The translations under genes and the position numbers were made by a program. Shown here piece by piece: positions 23,832-30,556 of a DNA stretch of 64,000 bases (the stretch's first letter is position 1; every line of letters starts with the position of its first letter). The notes beneath the pieces were generated by a model, which did no database searches, was not told the DNA's origin, and saw nothing but the letters and a program-made list of their open reading frames with translations. The stretch spans positions 140,921 through 204,920 of the forward strand of contig JAFWSJ010000015.1 of the NCBI GenBank assembly GCA_017524405.1, read 5' to 3'. This stretch comes from Candidatus Saccharimonadota bacterium (GTDB lineage: Bacteria; Patescibacteriota; Saccharimonadia; Saccharimonadales; Saccharimonadaceae).

Positions 23832-24416
23832 TTAAACGCCTGTGCTGCCAAAACCGCCAGTCTCGCCTCTTGCTGACAGGGAAAGCTCATCTGTCTCTTC
23901 GATTTCGAAACGATGCCGCTCCTGAATGATACCCTGCGCGACCCGGTCGCCCGGATTGATGGTGTAGGGGAACCTCCCGGCGTTGTATAGCAGAATGCTT
24001 AATTCTCCGCGGTACCCCGGTTCGATTACACCTTCATGTGCGCAGAAGAGTCTGTTATTTTCGAATTTCTTCAGCATCTCGTCGTGCCTCTTTTGGAGCT
24101 CTTCATACACCTTCTGAAGCGAATCGTAGGCCTTAACGAGCTCCTCGAACGTCTTTGCGAGCTCGGGGTGGATCGCGGTATCGTCTACGCACATTATGTT
24201 CTTTACCCCCTCCAGGCTGCTTCGCCCTCGAAGATCGAGCCAATAGCCCATCGGCAGCTCGTAAGCGATTCCGAAACTGATCATTCTGAACTGATGCGGC
24301 AAGATTGCAACCGAATAATCCAAGCAAGCGAAGAAATCCATGCCCGCAGCGTCCTCGGTCATATATTCAGGCAGCCGCGCGTTTGGTCTCAACTTCTTAA
24401 CTTTCATGACGCCCAC
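23832..24416 (-). CDS. dut: dUTPase with coiled-coil insertion
   Basis: 194 aa against about 145-150 for trimeric dUTPases. All five motifs are present: DAAGMDFFA, RGRSSL, GVIEPGYRGELSILLYN, PGDRVAQGII and RGETGGFGSTG. Between motifs 2 and 3 sits an extra charged helix of about 50 residues (ELAKTFEELVKAYDSLQK onward) with heptad-like spacing. In motif 3 the usual Asp is Glu. It hydrolyses dUTP to dUMP. GTG start at 24416 chosen because AGGAGG lies 8 nt upstream; the next in-frame ATG is too far from it. -10 is TGGTATAAT at 24476-24468. Confidence 0.9.
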   Translation of the reverse strand: MGVMKVKKLRPNARLPEYMTEDAAGMDFFACLDYSVAILPHQFRMISFGIAYELPMGYWLDLRGRSSLEGVKNIMCVDDTAIHPELAKTFEELVKAYDSLQKVYEELQKRHDEMLKKFENNRLFCAHEGVIEPGYRGELSILLYNAGRFPYTINPGDRVAQGIIQERHRFEIEETDELSLSARGETGGFGSTGV

Positions 24417-24512
24417 TCACATCACCTCCTTTAAGGTACGAGTCTATGGCCCACTAATACTGCCGCGATTATACCACAAAGCGCCCGCCTAGTGTTGTAA
24501 ATATAACCACAA

Positions 24513-24528
24513 ACACTATATATAGCGT
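24513..24528. promoter_or_regulatory. NrdR box 1 (distal)
   Basis: ACACTATATATAGCGT, close to the NrdR consensus ACACTATATATAGTGT. It lies between dut and nrdD, 163 bp before nrdD and about 40 bp upstream of the dut -10. Confidence 0.75.
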
Positions 24529-24587
24529 CTGAAACCAAAAAATCTTCATCTGTAAGCATTGTTTTTTTTACAATTTGTATGGACAAT

Positions 24588-24603
24588 CGTCTACATATAG
24601 CGT
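24588..24603. promoter_or_regulatory. NrdR box 2
   Basis: CGTCTACATATAGCGT, 12 of 16 positions as box 1. Its centre is 33 bp from box 3, about three helical turns, the spacing typical of paired NrdR boxes. Confidence 0.65.
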
Positions 24604-24620
24604 TAACATTATGACAACAA

Positions 24621-24636
24621 ACACTATATCTAGTGT
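24621..24636. promoter_or_regulatory. NrdR box 3 (proximal)
   Basis: ACACTATATCTAGTGT, one change from the consensus palindrome, 55 bp before the nrdD start. Confidence 0.8.
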
Positions 24637-24691
24637 TTAGGAATCAGAAAAAACAGGAATAACAGCAAGAGATTGAACTACGGAGGTAAAA

Positions 24692-27037
24692 ATGTTCAAG
24701 TCAATTCGCAAGCGCGACGGTAAGGTCGCCTCTTTTAACCTAAATAAAATCACCGAGGCTATCGCCAAGGCTGGCGCCGCTACCGGCGAGTTCGGCTACG
24801 ATCGTGCCGAAAACATCGCCGAGAAGGTCGCCCGCACTGCAGAGAAGGAAATCAAGACTCGTATTCCAACGGTCGAACAGATCCAGGATATCGTCGAGAA
24901 AGTTCTCATGGAATCCGCCTTCAAGCGCACCGCCAAGGCCTACATCGAATATCGCGCTGAGCGCAGCCGCATCCGCAATGCCAAGTCTAAACTTATGCAG
25001 ATTTACGGCACCATTTCTCAGGCCGACGCTACTGAAGATTCCGATGTGAAGCGTGGTAACGCAAACGTCGACGGCAACTCCGCCATGGGCAAGATGCTCC
25101 AGTTCGGCGCAGAAGGTTCCAAGGAATACGCTAAGCTCTGCTTGCTCAAGCCAGAATTCGCCTATGCTCATGATCATGGCGACATTCATATTCACGATCT
25201 CGACTTCATGGCAACCGGTACTTTGACTTGCTGCCAGACCAACGTCCTTCAGATGTTTGAGCATGGTTTTAACACCGGTCACGGCTTCCTCCGCACGCCA
25301 AATTCCATTGGTACTGCCGCTGCCCTCGCCGCCATTATCCTCCAGGCCAACCAGAACGAGCAGCACGGCGGTCAGTCCATTCCTAACTTCGACTACGCCC
25401 TCGCACCAAGCGTCGACAAGACCTACCGCAAGAGCCTCAAGAGCAATATTGCCAAGTACGAAGATTTCACTGGCAAGAAGATCAACTTCGAGGTAACCGA
25501 CGACATCGCTTACGGCGACGACAAGAAGCTCGCTAAGAAGGTTCCAGAATGCGTCCTCAAGGAGTCCAAGGAAGACACCGAGCATCAGACCCTCCAGGCA
25601 ATGGAAGGCTTCGTCCACAACCTCAATACTATGCACAGCCGTGCTGGCGCTCAGGTTCCATTCACCTCGATTAACTTCGGTACGGATACTACCGAATCTG
25701 GCCGCCTCGTTTCGAAGATGCTTCTCGAAGCAACCATGAACGGTCTTGGCCATCATGAGACGCCAATCTTTCCAATCTCCATTTTCAAGGTCAAGGAAGG
25801 CGTCAACTACAACCCAGAAGATCCAAACTACGATCTCTTTAAGCGCAGCATGGAAGTATCCGCTAAGCGTCTCTTCCCGAACTTCAGCTTCCTCGACGCG
25901 CCTTACAACCTCCAGTACTACAAGAAGGGCGATCCAAACACTGAGCTCGCAACCATGGGCTGCCGCACTCGCGTCTTCGGTTCCTGCTTCAAGGAAACTG
26001 ATGGTAAGGTCTTCGGCCGCGGCAACTGTTCCTTCACCACTTTGAACCTCGTCCGCATTGGTATCAAGCACGGTATCTGCCTCGGCGAGCGCAAAGAACC
26101 AGATTGGGACGGCTTCTACCACGAACTCGACGAGAAACTCCGCCTCTGCGCCGATCAGCTTTACCAGCGCTTCGAATTCCAGGGCAACCAGAGAGTTAAG
26201 AACTTCCCATTCCTCATGGGCCAGGGCAACTGGGTTGGTAGCGAGAAGCTCAAACCAAACGACAAACTCCGCGACGTCATCAAGCACGGTACGCTTTCTA
26301 TCGGCTTCATCGGCCTCGCCGAAACGCTCGTTGCTATGATTGGCAAGCACCATGGCGAATCCGCCGAAGCTCAGGAAATCGGTCTCGATATCATCGGTCA
26401 CATGCGCGACTTCTGCGATGAAGAAACCAAGAGAATGCACCTCAACTACTCGCTCCTCGCGACCCCAGCTGAAGGTCTCTCCGGCCGCTTTACCAAGATG
26501 GACCGCAAGGAATTCGGCACAATCAAGGGTGTCACTGATCGCGACTTCTACACCAACTCCTTCCACGTTCCTGTTTACTACCCAATTTCCGCCTTCGAGA
26601 AGATCGACATTGAGGCGCCATACCACGCCCTCTGTAACGCCGGCCACATCACCTACATCGAAATGGACGGCGATCCAAGCGAAAACATCGAGGCCTTTGA
26701 GGCTGTTATCCGCCACATGAAGGAAGTTGGCATCGGCTACGGCTCCGTCAACCACCCAGTTGACCGCGACCCAGTCTGCGGCTTCTCCGGCATCATCAAG
26801 GGCGACACTTGTCCAAACTGTGGCCGCAAAGAATGTGACGGCGAATGTGGCTTCGAACGTCTCCGCCGCATCACCGGTTACCTCGTCGGCTCGCTCGAGC
26901 GCTGGAATGATGGCAAGAAAGCCGAGGAAGCTGCTCGCGTCAAGCACAACGTCTCTGTCGGCCAGTACGACCTCAAGACCAAATGCGATCGTGAGGCCAA
27001 GAAAGCTTGCTCCAAGAAGGCTCTCGGAAAGGCTTAA
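24692..27037 (+). CDS. nrdD: Anaerobic ribonucleoside-triphosphate reductase NrdD (class III)
   Basis: 781 aa. N-terminal ATP-cone (residues 1 to about 95, FKSIRKRDGKVASFNLNKI) for dATP/ATP allostery, then the class III barrel with CCQTNVLQMFEHGF and THSRAGAQ-like substrate loops. Near the C-terminus is a zinc ribbon (DTCPNCGRKECDGECGFE) and the glycyl-radical motif RRITGYLVGS. It reduces NTPs to dNTPs without oxygen. SD GGAGGT 5 nt upstream. Regulation by NrdR is indicated by three upstream boxes. Followed without gap by the activase gene nrdG. Confidence 0.96.
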   Translation: MFKSIRKRDGKVASFNLNKITEAIAKAGAATGEFGYDRAENIAEKVARTAEKEIKTRIPTVEQIQDIVEKVLMESAFKRTAKAYIEYRAERSRIRNAKSKLMQIYGTISQADATEDSDVKRGNANVDGNSAMGKMLQFGAEGSKEYAKLCLLKPEFAYAHDHGDIHIHDLDFMATGTLTCCQTNVLQMFEHGFNTGHGFLRTPNSIGTAAALAAIILQANQNEQHGGQSIPNFDYALAPSVDKTYRKSLKSNIAKYEDFTGKKINFEVTDDIAYGDDKKLAKKVPECVLKESKEDTEHQTLQAMEGFVHNLNTMHSRAGAQVPFTSINFGTDTTESGRLVSKMLLEATMNGLGHHETPIFPISIFKVKEGVNYNPEDPNYDLFKRSMEVSAKRLFPNFSFLDAPYNLQYYKKGDPNTELATMGCRTRVFGSCFKETDGKVFGRGNCSFTTLNLVRIGIKHGICLGERKEPDWDGFYHELDEKLRLCADQLYQRFEFQGNQRVKNFPFLMGQGNWVGSEKLKPNDKLRDVIKHGTLSIGFIGLAETLVAMIGKHHGESAEAQEIGLDIIGHMRDFCDEETKRMHLNYSLLATPAEGLSGRFTKMDRKEFGTIKGVTDRDFYTNSFHVPVYYPISAFEKIDIEAPYHALCNAGHITYIEMDGDPSENIEAFEAVIRHMKEVGIGYGSVNHPVDRDPVCGFSGIIKGDTCPNCGRKECDGECGFERLRRITGYLVGSLERWNDGKKAEEAARVKHNVSVGQYDLKTKCDREAKKACSKKALGKA

Positions 27038-27646
27038 ATGCCCGCAAACGAAGATTTGAACCCAAACACCGTCTCGAAAACCCACAAAGTGGCGGACGGT
27101 GAACGGACCGGCCGGCCGCAAATCTGGCTCTGCCGCCCTCAGCTCGATGTGCCGGACGGCTATATTCGCCTCTCCGGCGACCTCGAGCATGATTCCATTG
27201 TGAACGGCCCAGGTCTCCGCGCCGTGCTCTGGACTCAAGGCTGCCGCCAGCATTGCCCAGGCTGTCAGAACCCAGAAACCTGGACCGAGGATCCATCTGT
27301 CGGCGCGACCGTAACTATTGAAAAAGTCAAAGATGAGCTCCGTAAGCTCAAAGGCCAAACCGGCATCACTTTCTGCGGCGGCGAACCAATGCTCCAGTGC
27401 GGCCCGTTGCTCGAAATCGCAAAGTTCTGCCACCAAGAACTCGGCTGGAATGTCTGGTCCTTCACTGGCCTCGTCTACGAGCGCATCCCGCGCGATGGCA
27501 TCGAATGGGAATTCGTCAAAGAGCTCGACGCTCTCATCGACGGCCCATTCATCATGAGCGAGCGCGACCTCACTATGAAATTCCGTGGTAGCCGCAACCA
27601 GCGCATTCTACATCTGAAGGACGGCGAAATCGTATCAGAAGAATAA
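27038..27646 (+). CDS. nrdG: Anaerobic ribonucleotide reductase activating protein NrdG
   Basis: 202 aa. Radical-SAM cluster motif CRQHCPGC at about residues 68-75 in the context VLWTQGCRQHCPGCQNP, then ITFCGGEPM (SAM-binding GGE). It installs the glycyl radical on NrdD. ATG follows the nrdD TAA directly. The N-terminus is about 40 residues longer than in minimal NrdG proteins, with no recognisable motif. Confidence 0.93.
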   Translation: MPANEDLNPNTVSKTHKVADGERTGRPQIWLCRPQLDVPDGYIRLSGDLEHDSIVNGPGLRAVLWTQGCRQHCPGCQNPETWTEDPSVGATVTIEKVKDELRKLKGQTGITFCGGEPMLQCGPLLEIAKFCHQELGWNVWSFTGLVYERIPRDGIEWEFVKELDALIDGPFIMSERDLTMKFRGSRNQRILHLKDGEIVSEE

Positions 27647-27655
27647 GGAGTCAAT

Positions 27656-28270
27656 ATGGCCAAGAAAAAACCCGCCAAAAAGGCATCAATCTACCCAGAA
27701 TTAATCAAAAAATCCGTCGCCGCGAGCCTTCTCATCGGTCTCGGCGACTACGTATTACTAAAGATTGGCTCGCCGCTTGGCCCAATTCTCTTTGCATTCG
27801 GTCTCCTCGGCGTTTGCGTGATGGGCGCTAACCTCTTTACGGGGAAGTGCGGCTTCCTCTTCGAGGACAAGATCAAACCGCTCCATCTCCTCACGATTTT
27901 GCTCGTGAATCTCGCTGCCGGTTATCTGGTCGGTCTCGCTTTCAGCGCCTGCGATGGCGCCGTCGTCGAAGCTGCTCGCGCCAAAGTCGAGAGCTGGGAC
28001 ATCAGCTGGAGCTTCTTTATCCGCTCCATCCTCTGTGGCATTATCATGTATCTCGCGGTCGCTATCTATCGCAAGGGCTCGCCGCTTGGCATCATCTTCG
28101 GTATTCCGCTCTTCATTTTCTGCGGCTTCCAGCACTGCATTGCGAATATCATCACGATGGGCGTCGCCGCAACCTGGGACTGGTCCATCCTCGTCTGTGT
28201 CCTCGGCAACTTCGCCGGTTCGCTCATGGTCTGGTGGCTCCTCCCAATGGGCGCCAAACTCAAAAAATAA
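27656..28270 (+). CDS. Formate/nitrite transporter (FNT) family channel
   Basis: 204 aa with six hydrophobic helices. FNT signatures are visible: GANLFTGKCGF in the helix-2/3 break and FCGFQHCIANI in the helix-5 region, including the central His. The first ten residues are Lys-rich. These channels carry formate, nitrite or hydrosulfide. Third gene of the nrdD-nrdG unit, with SD AAGGAG. Class III NrdD of the E. coli type oxidises formate as reductant, so the context favours formate import; other anions cannot be excluded. Confidence 0.85.
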   Translation: MAKKKPAKKASIYPELIKKSVAASLLIGLGDYVLLKIGSPLGPILFAFGLLGVCVMGANLFTGKCGFLFEDKIKPLHLLTILLVNLAAGYLVGLAFSACDGAVVEAARAKVESWDISWSFFIRSILCGIIMYLAVAIYRKGSPLGIIFGIPLFIFCGFQHCIANIITMGVAATWDWSILVCVLGNFAGSLMVWWLLPMGAKLKK

Positions 28271-28280
28271 GAACGCATAA

Positions 28281-28306
28281 AGCCGGCGCGCCCCGCCGGC
28301 TTTTTG
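28281..28306 (+). terminator. Terminator of the nrdDG-FNT operon
   Basis: AGCCGGCG/CGCCGGCT 8-bp stem with a 5-nt loop and T5. Confidence 0.88.
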
Positions 28307-28319
28307 TTGGGGCGCCGCA

Positions 28320-28348
28320 TTGACGCAGACCAGCGTTTATTGTATAAT
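28320..28348 (+). promoter_or_regulatory. Strong promoter before structured leader
   Basis: TTGACG (28320-28325), 17 bp, TATAAT (28343-28348): near-perfect housekeeping promoter. Confidence 0.82.
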
Positions 28349-28354
28349 AATGCA

Positions 28355-28485
28355 ATCATGTGGCGGCAACGCTAACAGAGGTACATTAGTTACGGTCTGC
28401 AGAGTTTTGGCTCGTCCTGGCTATTAGACTAGTAGCTAGAACGAGCTAAAGCTCGAGAATAATCTTATAAAAGGGGGACAGACCT
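28355..28485 (+). promoter_or_regulatory. Structured 5' leader of about 130 nt
   Basis: A long hairpin spans 28410-28446: GCTCGT/ACGAGC outside and CTGGCTA/TAGCTAG inside. GGTCTG at 28394-28399 can pair with CAGACC at 28479-28484, which directly follows the SD GGGGGA and abuts the ATG. This suggests a translation-controlling fold. No known riboswitch motif was recognised. Confidence 0.5.
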
Positions 28486-28959
28486 ATGAAATATCATGTA
28501 AAGGCGGCAAAAATCCTTTCGTCTTTCGACTTCTCCGGCGTCGAACGTTGCAGGGTGAACTGCGACCTTATCGGAGCCGACGGGAAATTAGCTCGCCGTA
28601 ATATCTGGGACACTAGTTGGGGAGACCCGGCTACGCAGAGCGAGGAAGATTGGACTGGTCTTATAGTGGCGTCAGTATATGACGTGGCCTCGCGTCCTGT
28701 TAAACGCGTTGGCGGCTTGCATATATATTTCAAGAAGGACGGCAAGCACTACGAAGTCCAGATGACCGACATCCGCAATGGCCTTTTTAATAAGTTGATT
28801 GACGCCGACGCCGAAAGCAAGTATGTGCTTTTGGCTGAGCCCGAATCGAGACAGATTAAAGGCGTTTCCGATGTCGTAGCTATTCAGAATGAGCTCTCAA
28901 GCGACAGGTGGAGCTTCGAGTGTGATGACGATATCGCTGGATTCGTTGGCGACTGCTGA
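28486..28959 (+). CDS. Unknown protein under structured leader
   Basis: 157 aa, soluble, mixed alpha/beta composition, no signal peptide or membrane segment. Notable residues are two N-terminal Cys (CRVNCDL) and the FKKDGKHYEVQMTDIRNGLF stretch. No family recognised. The strong promoter, leader pairing near the SD and own terminator make it a tightly regulated single gene. It opens the accessory region that follows the nrd operon. Confidence 0.55.
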   Translation: MKYHVKAAKILSSFDFSGVERCRVNCDLIGADGKLARRNIWDTSWGDPATQSEEDWTGLIVASVYDVASRPVKRVGGLHIYFKKDGKHYEVQMTDIRNGLFNKLIDADAESKYVLLAEPESRQIKGVSDVVAIQNELSSDRWSFECDDDIAGFVGDC

Positions 28960-28964
28960 CAAGA

Positions 28965-28991
28965 CCCCCGACACGCTAGTCGGGGGCTTTC
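28965..28991 (+). terminator. Terminator after the 157-aa protein gene
   Basis: CCCCCGAC-ACGCTA-GTCGGGGG with CTTTCTG after it. Confidence 0.82.
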
Positions 28992-29063
28992 TGTTGCTAA
29001 ATTAACCAAAAAATGTTATAATAATTCTAGTATTGTTCCTTTTGAGAGTATCCAGAGAAGGAG

Positions 29064-29696
29064 GTGATTTTTATCACTTATTTATCTGATTTTTATTTAT
29101 CTGCCCCGTGGCACCCTATCATACTAGTCATCTGTTTCTGGCTCCTTTGGCCAGGGGCGATGTTCTTCGTAGCTGCGGTTTTCGAATCGCGCCCAGTCTA
29201 TCTGGGAAAAGGGCAATCGCGCATGTTCTTCCCGGGTGATTTCTTGCTCGGGACCTCTGTCGTCATGCTTCTCGGCATGTACACGAAAGAAACGGTTGGT
29301 TGGCATGAGGTATATCTGCCTAGCTATTGGATCGTAACTGGCATTTTCCACTTTGTACTCGCGTGTATTCTGCACATTCCGGACGCCGGAAGGTACAAAG
29401 AAGCCGGCTCGCGCCGCAGCCCGACCAAATTGACTCACGATTTCTTTGGCTATTTCCTCTGTCCGTGGCTCATGGCTTCACGCGGAATTCCGCAGTTAGT
29501 CTGGCTCATTATGTCTAGAGGTTCGGTATCGTGTTGGATAGAATGGATTGTAGTGTTTATCTCATTCTCCGGTTTCATGGTCTTCACAGTCTATGACATC
29601 AAGCACGCGCCAACAGATGAGGAACGACTTTTAATGCATCCAGCGACCTACGCGCCTTGCTGGAAAAACAAGGATACTCTCAAGAAAACTCCCTGA
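29064..29696 (+). CDS. Polytopic membrane protein of unknown function, unusual start
   Basis: Up to 210 aa with five or six hydrophobic stretches (about 14-38, 61-76, 85-108, 133-152, 163-183). No family recognised. The start is unclear: AAGGAGGTGAT at 29058-29068 is a near-complete anti-SD match, but the only standard start in frame is the GTG at 29064 inside it. An ATC at 29073, 8 nt beyond AGGAGG, has the right spacing. TATAAT at about 29017-29022 drives the leader. The terminator stem overlaps the stop codon. Confidence 0.55.
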   Translation: MIFITYLSDFYLSAPWHPIILVICFWLLWPGAMFFVAAVFESRPVYLGKGQSRMFFPGDFLLGTSVVMLLGMYTKETVGWHEVYLPSYWIVTGIFHFVLACILHIPDAGRYKEAGSRRSPTKLTHDFFGYFLCPWLMASRGIPQLVWLIMSRGSVSCWIEWIVVFISFSGFMVFTVYDIKHAPTDEERLLMHPATYAPCWKNKDTLKKTP

Positions 29697-29718
29697 CCAT
29701 CCGGCCAGGGAGTATTTT
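29688..29718 (+). terminator. Terminator overlapping the stop of the membrane-protein gene
   Basis: ACTCCCTG/CAGGGAGT stem followed by ATTTTTA; the TGA stop lies in the left arm. Confidence 0.8.
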
Positions 29719-29749
29719 TATCTAATGAATTTTCGAGACCAATTAAATA

Positions 29750-29769
29750 CCCCCAGCTTTCGCTGGGGG
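29750..29769 (-). terminator. Terminator of the 195-aa protein gene
   Basis: CCCCCAGC-TTTC-GCTGGGGG perfect stem. On the minus strand it is followed by TATTTAATT, a weak T-tract. Confidence 0.65.
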
Positions 29770-29777
29770 CGAGGTTG

Positions 29778-30365
29778 TCACAACCCTTTTTCTTCTTCCT
29801 CGATCTCTTCATCGCTGGTTCTGATGGGCATCTCAGCATGCGCGATTGCGTAATCCTTGAGCGTCGCTCTCATGGCTTCGCTATAGGCGAAGTTTATCTT
29901 GTATGCGATCTCGGCGGCATTATAGCCATCGGGCAGCCAGAGCTTAATGAGCCAACGGCCGGGATTCTCGTGAATCTCGACAGGGACTTTCTCTTCCTTC
30001 TTCTTGTTTTCTTCTTCCTTCTTCTCGTCATCTTTCTCGATGGCGCGAGAATGGAAGTCGAGGTACGGAACCTTGAAAACAGAGTAATGGAGACCGCTTT
30101 CGGGCTCTCCCATATCAAAGACGTAGTGCGGGTCGGGTTCGCCAAGATAATGTCTATCCTCGATGCGGATTCTCCAGGGGTGATTAGCAGAAAATGTCCA
30201 CTTCTTCGGGAGATAGGTGAGCGGGAAAATTTCCGTAATGATTGCGTAAATTAACCTTGTGTTTATCTCGGGATCCATCTCCATATCGAAGTCGGAATCT
30301 TTGATAAACTTCTTACTAAACATTTCTCCGAATCTTGCTTTTAACTCTTCAAGTGACAGTGACAT
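29778..30365 (-). CDS. Unknown soluble protein with charged linker
   Basis: 195 aa from ATG 30365 (MSLSLEELKARFGEMF), chosen because AGAGGT lies 7 nt upstream; the longer frame runs through the promoter. An N-terminal half with DPEINTRLIYAIITEIFPLTYLPKKW, then a Lys/Glu-only stretch (DDEKKEEENKKKEEK) at about 119-133, then WLIKLWLPDGYNAAEIAYKI and an acidic end. No family recognised. It has a consensus promoter with a leader hairpin (TTCCGC/GCGGAA). Confidence 0.5.
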   Translation of the reverse strand: MSLSLEELKARFGEMFSKKFIKDSDFDMEMDPEINTRLIYAIITEIFPLTYLPKKWTFSANHPWRIRIEDRHYLGEPDPHYVFDMGEPESGLHYSVFKVPYLDFHSRAIEKDDEKKEEENKKKEEKVPVEIHENPGRWLIKLWLPDGYNAAEIAYKINFAYSEAMRATLKDYAIAHAEMPIRTSDEEIEEEEKGL

Positions 30366-30450
30366 ATTGTTTACCTCTCTTTTTAAAATAGCGATTCCGC
30401 GCATTTGCGGAATAAGTCCTATCTGATCTCTCAAACAATCAGTACCTTTC

Positions 30451-30479
30451 ATTATAGCACAAAACAGCGAAAAAGTCAA
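30451..30479 (-). promoter_or_regulatory. Promoter of the 195-aa protein gene
   Basis: Minus strand TTGACT (30479-30474), 17 bp, TATAAT (30456-30451) with TGC in front of the -10. The leader is about 80 nt. Confidence 0.8.
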
Positions 30480-30514
30480 TAGCGCTCCTGCTAAAATAAT
30501 CTTGTCCAGGCTTG

Positions 30515-30523
30515 GTATAATAA
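30515..30523 (+). promoter_or_regulatory. Extended -10 of the transglutaminase-like operon
   Basis: TGGTATAAT about 33 nt before the ATG at 30557. A second candidate TGCTAAAAT lies 27 bp further upstream, in the gap shared with the divergent gene. Confidence 0.6.
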
Positions 30524-30556
30524 GGGTATCAACCTAGCAACGGAAGCGAGAAGAAA

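Noticed and set aside
24740..27436. 898-codon open frame antisense to nrdD and nrdG
   Set aside because: It mirrors the C-ending codon bias of nrdD; the translation is Val/Ala/Glu-rich without any domain, and no promoter or SD fits its start.
28358..28375. Five-codon uORF (MWRQR) near the transcription start of the 28.3-kb leader
   Set aside because: Spacing from the -10 is 9 nt, so leaderless translation is conceivable, but a five-codon frame is expected by chance and no pausing logic is apparent.
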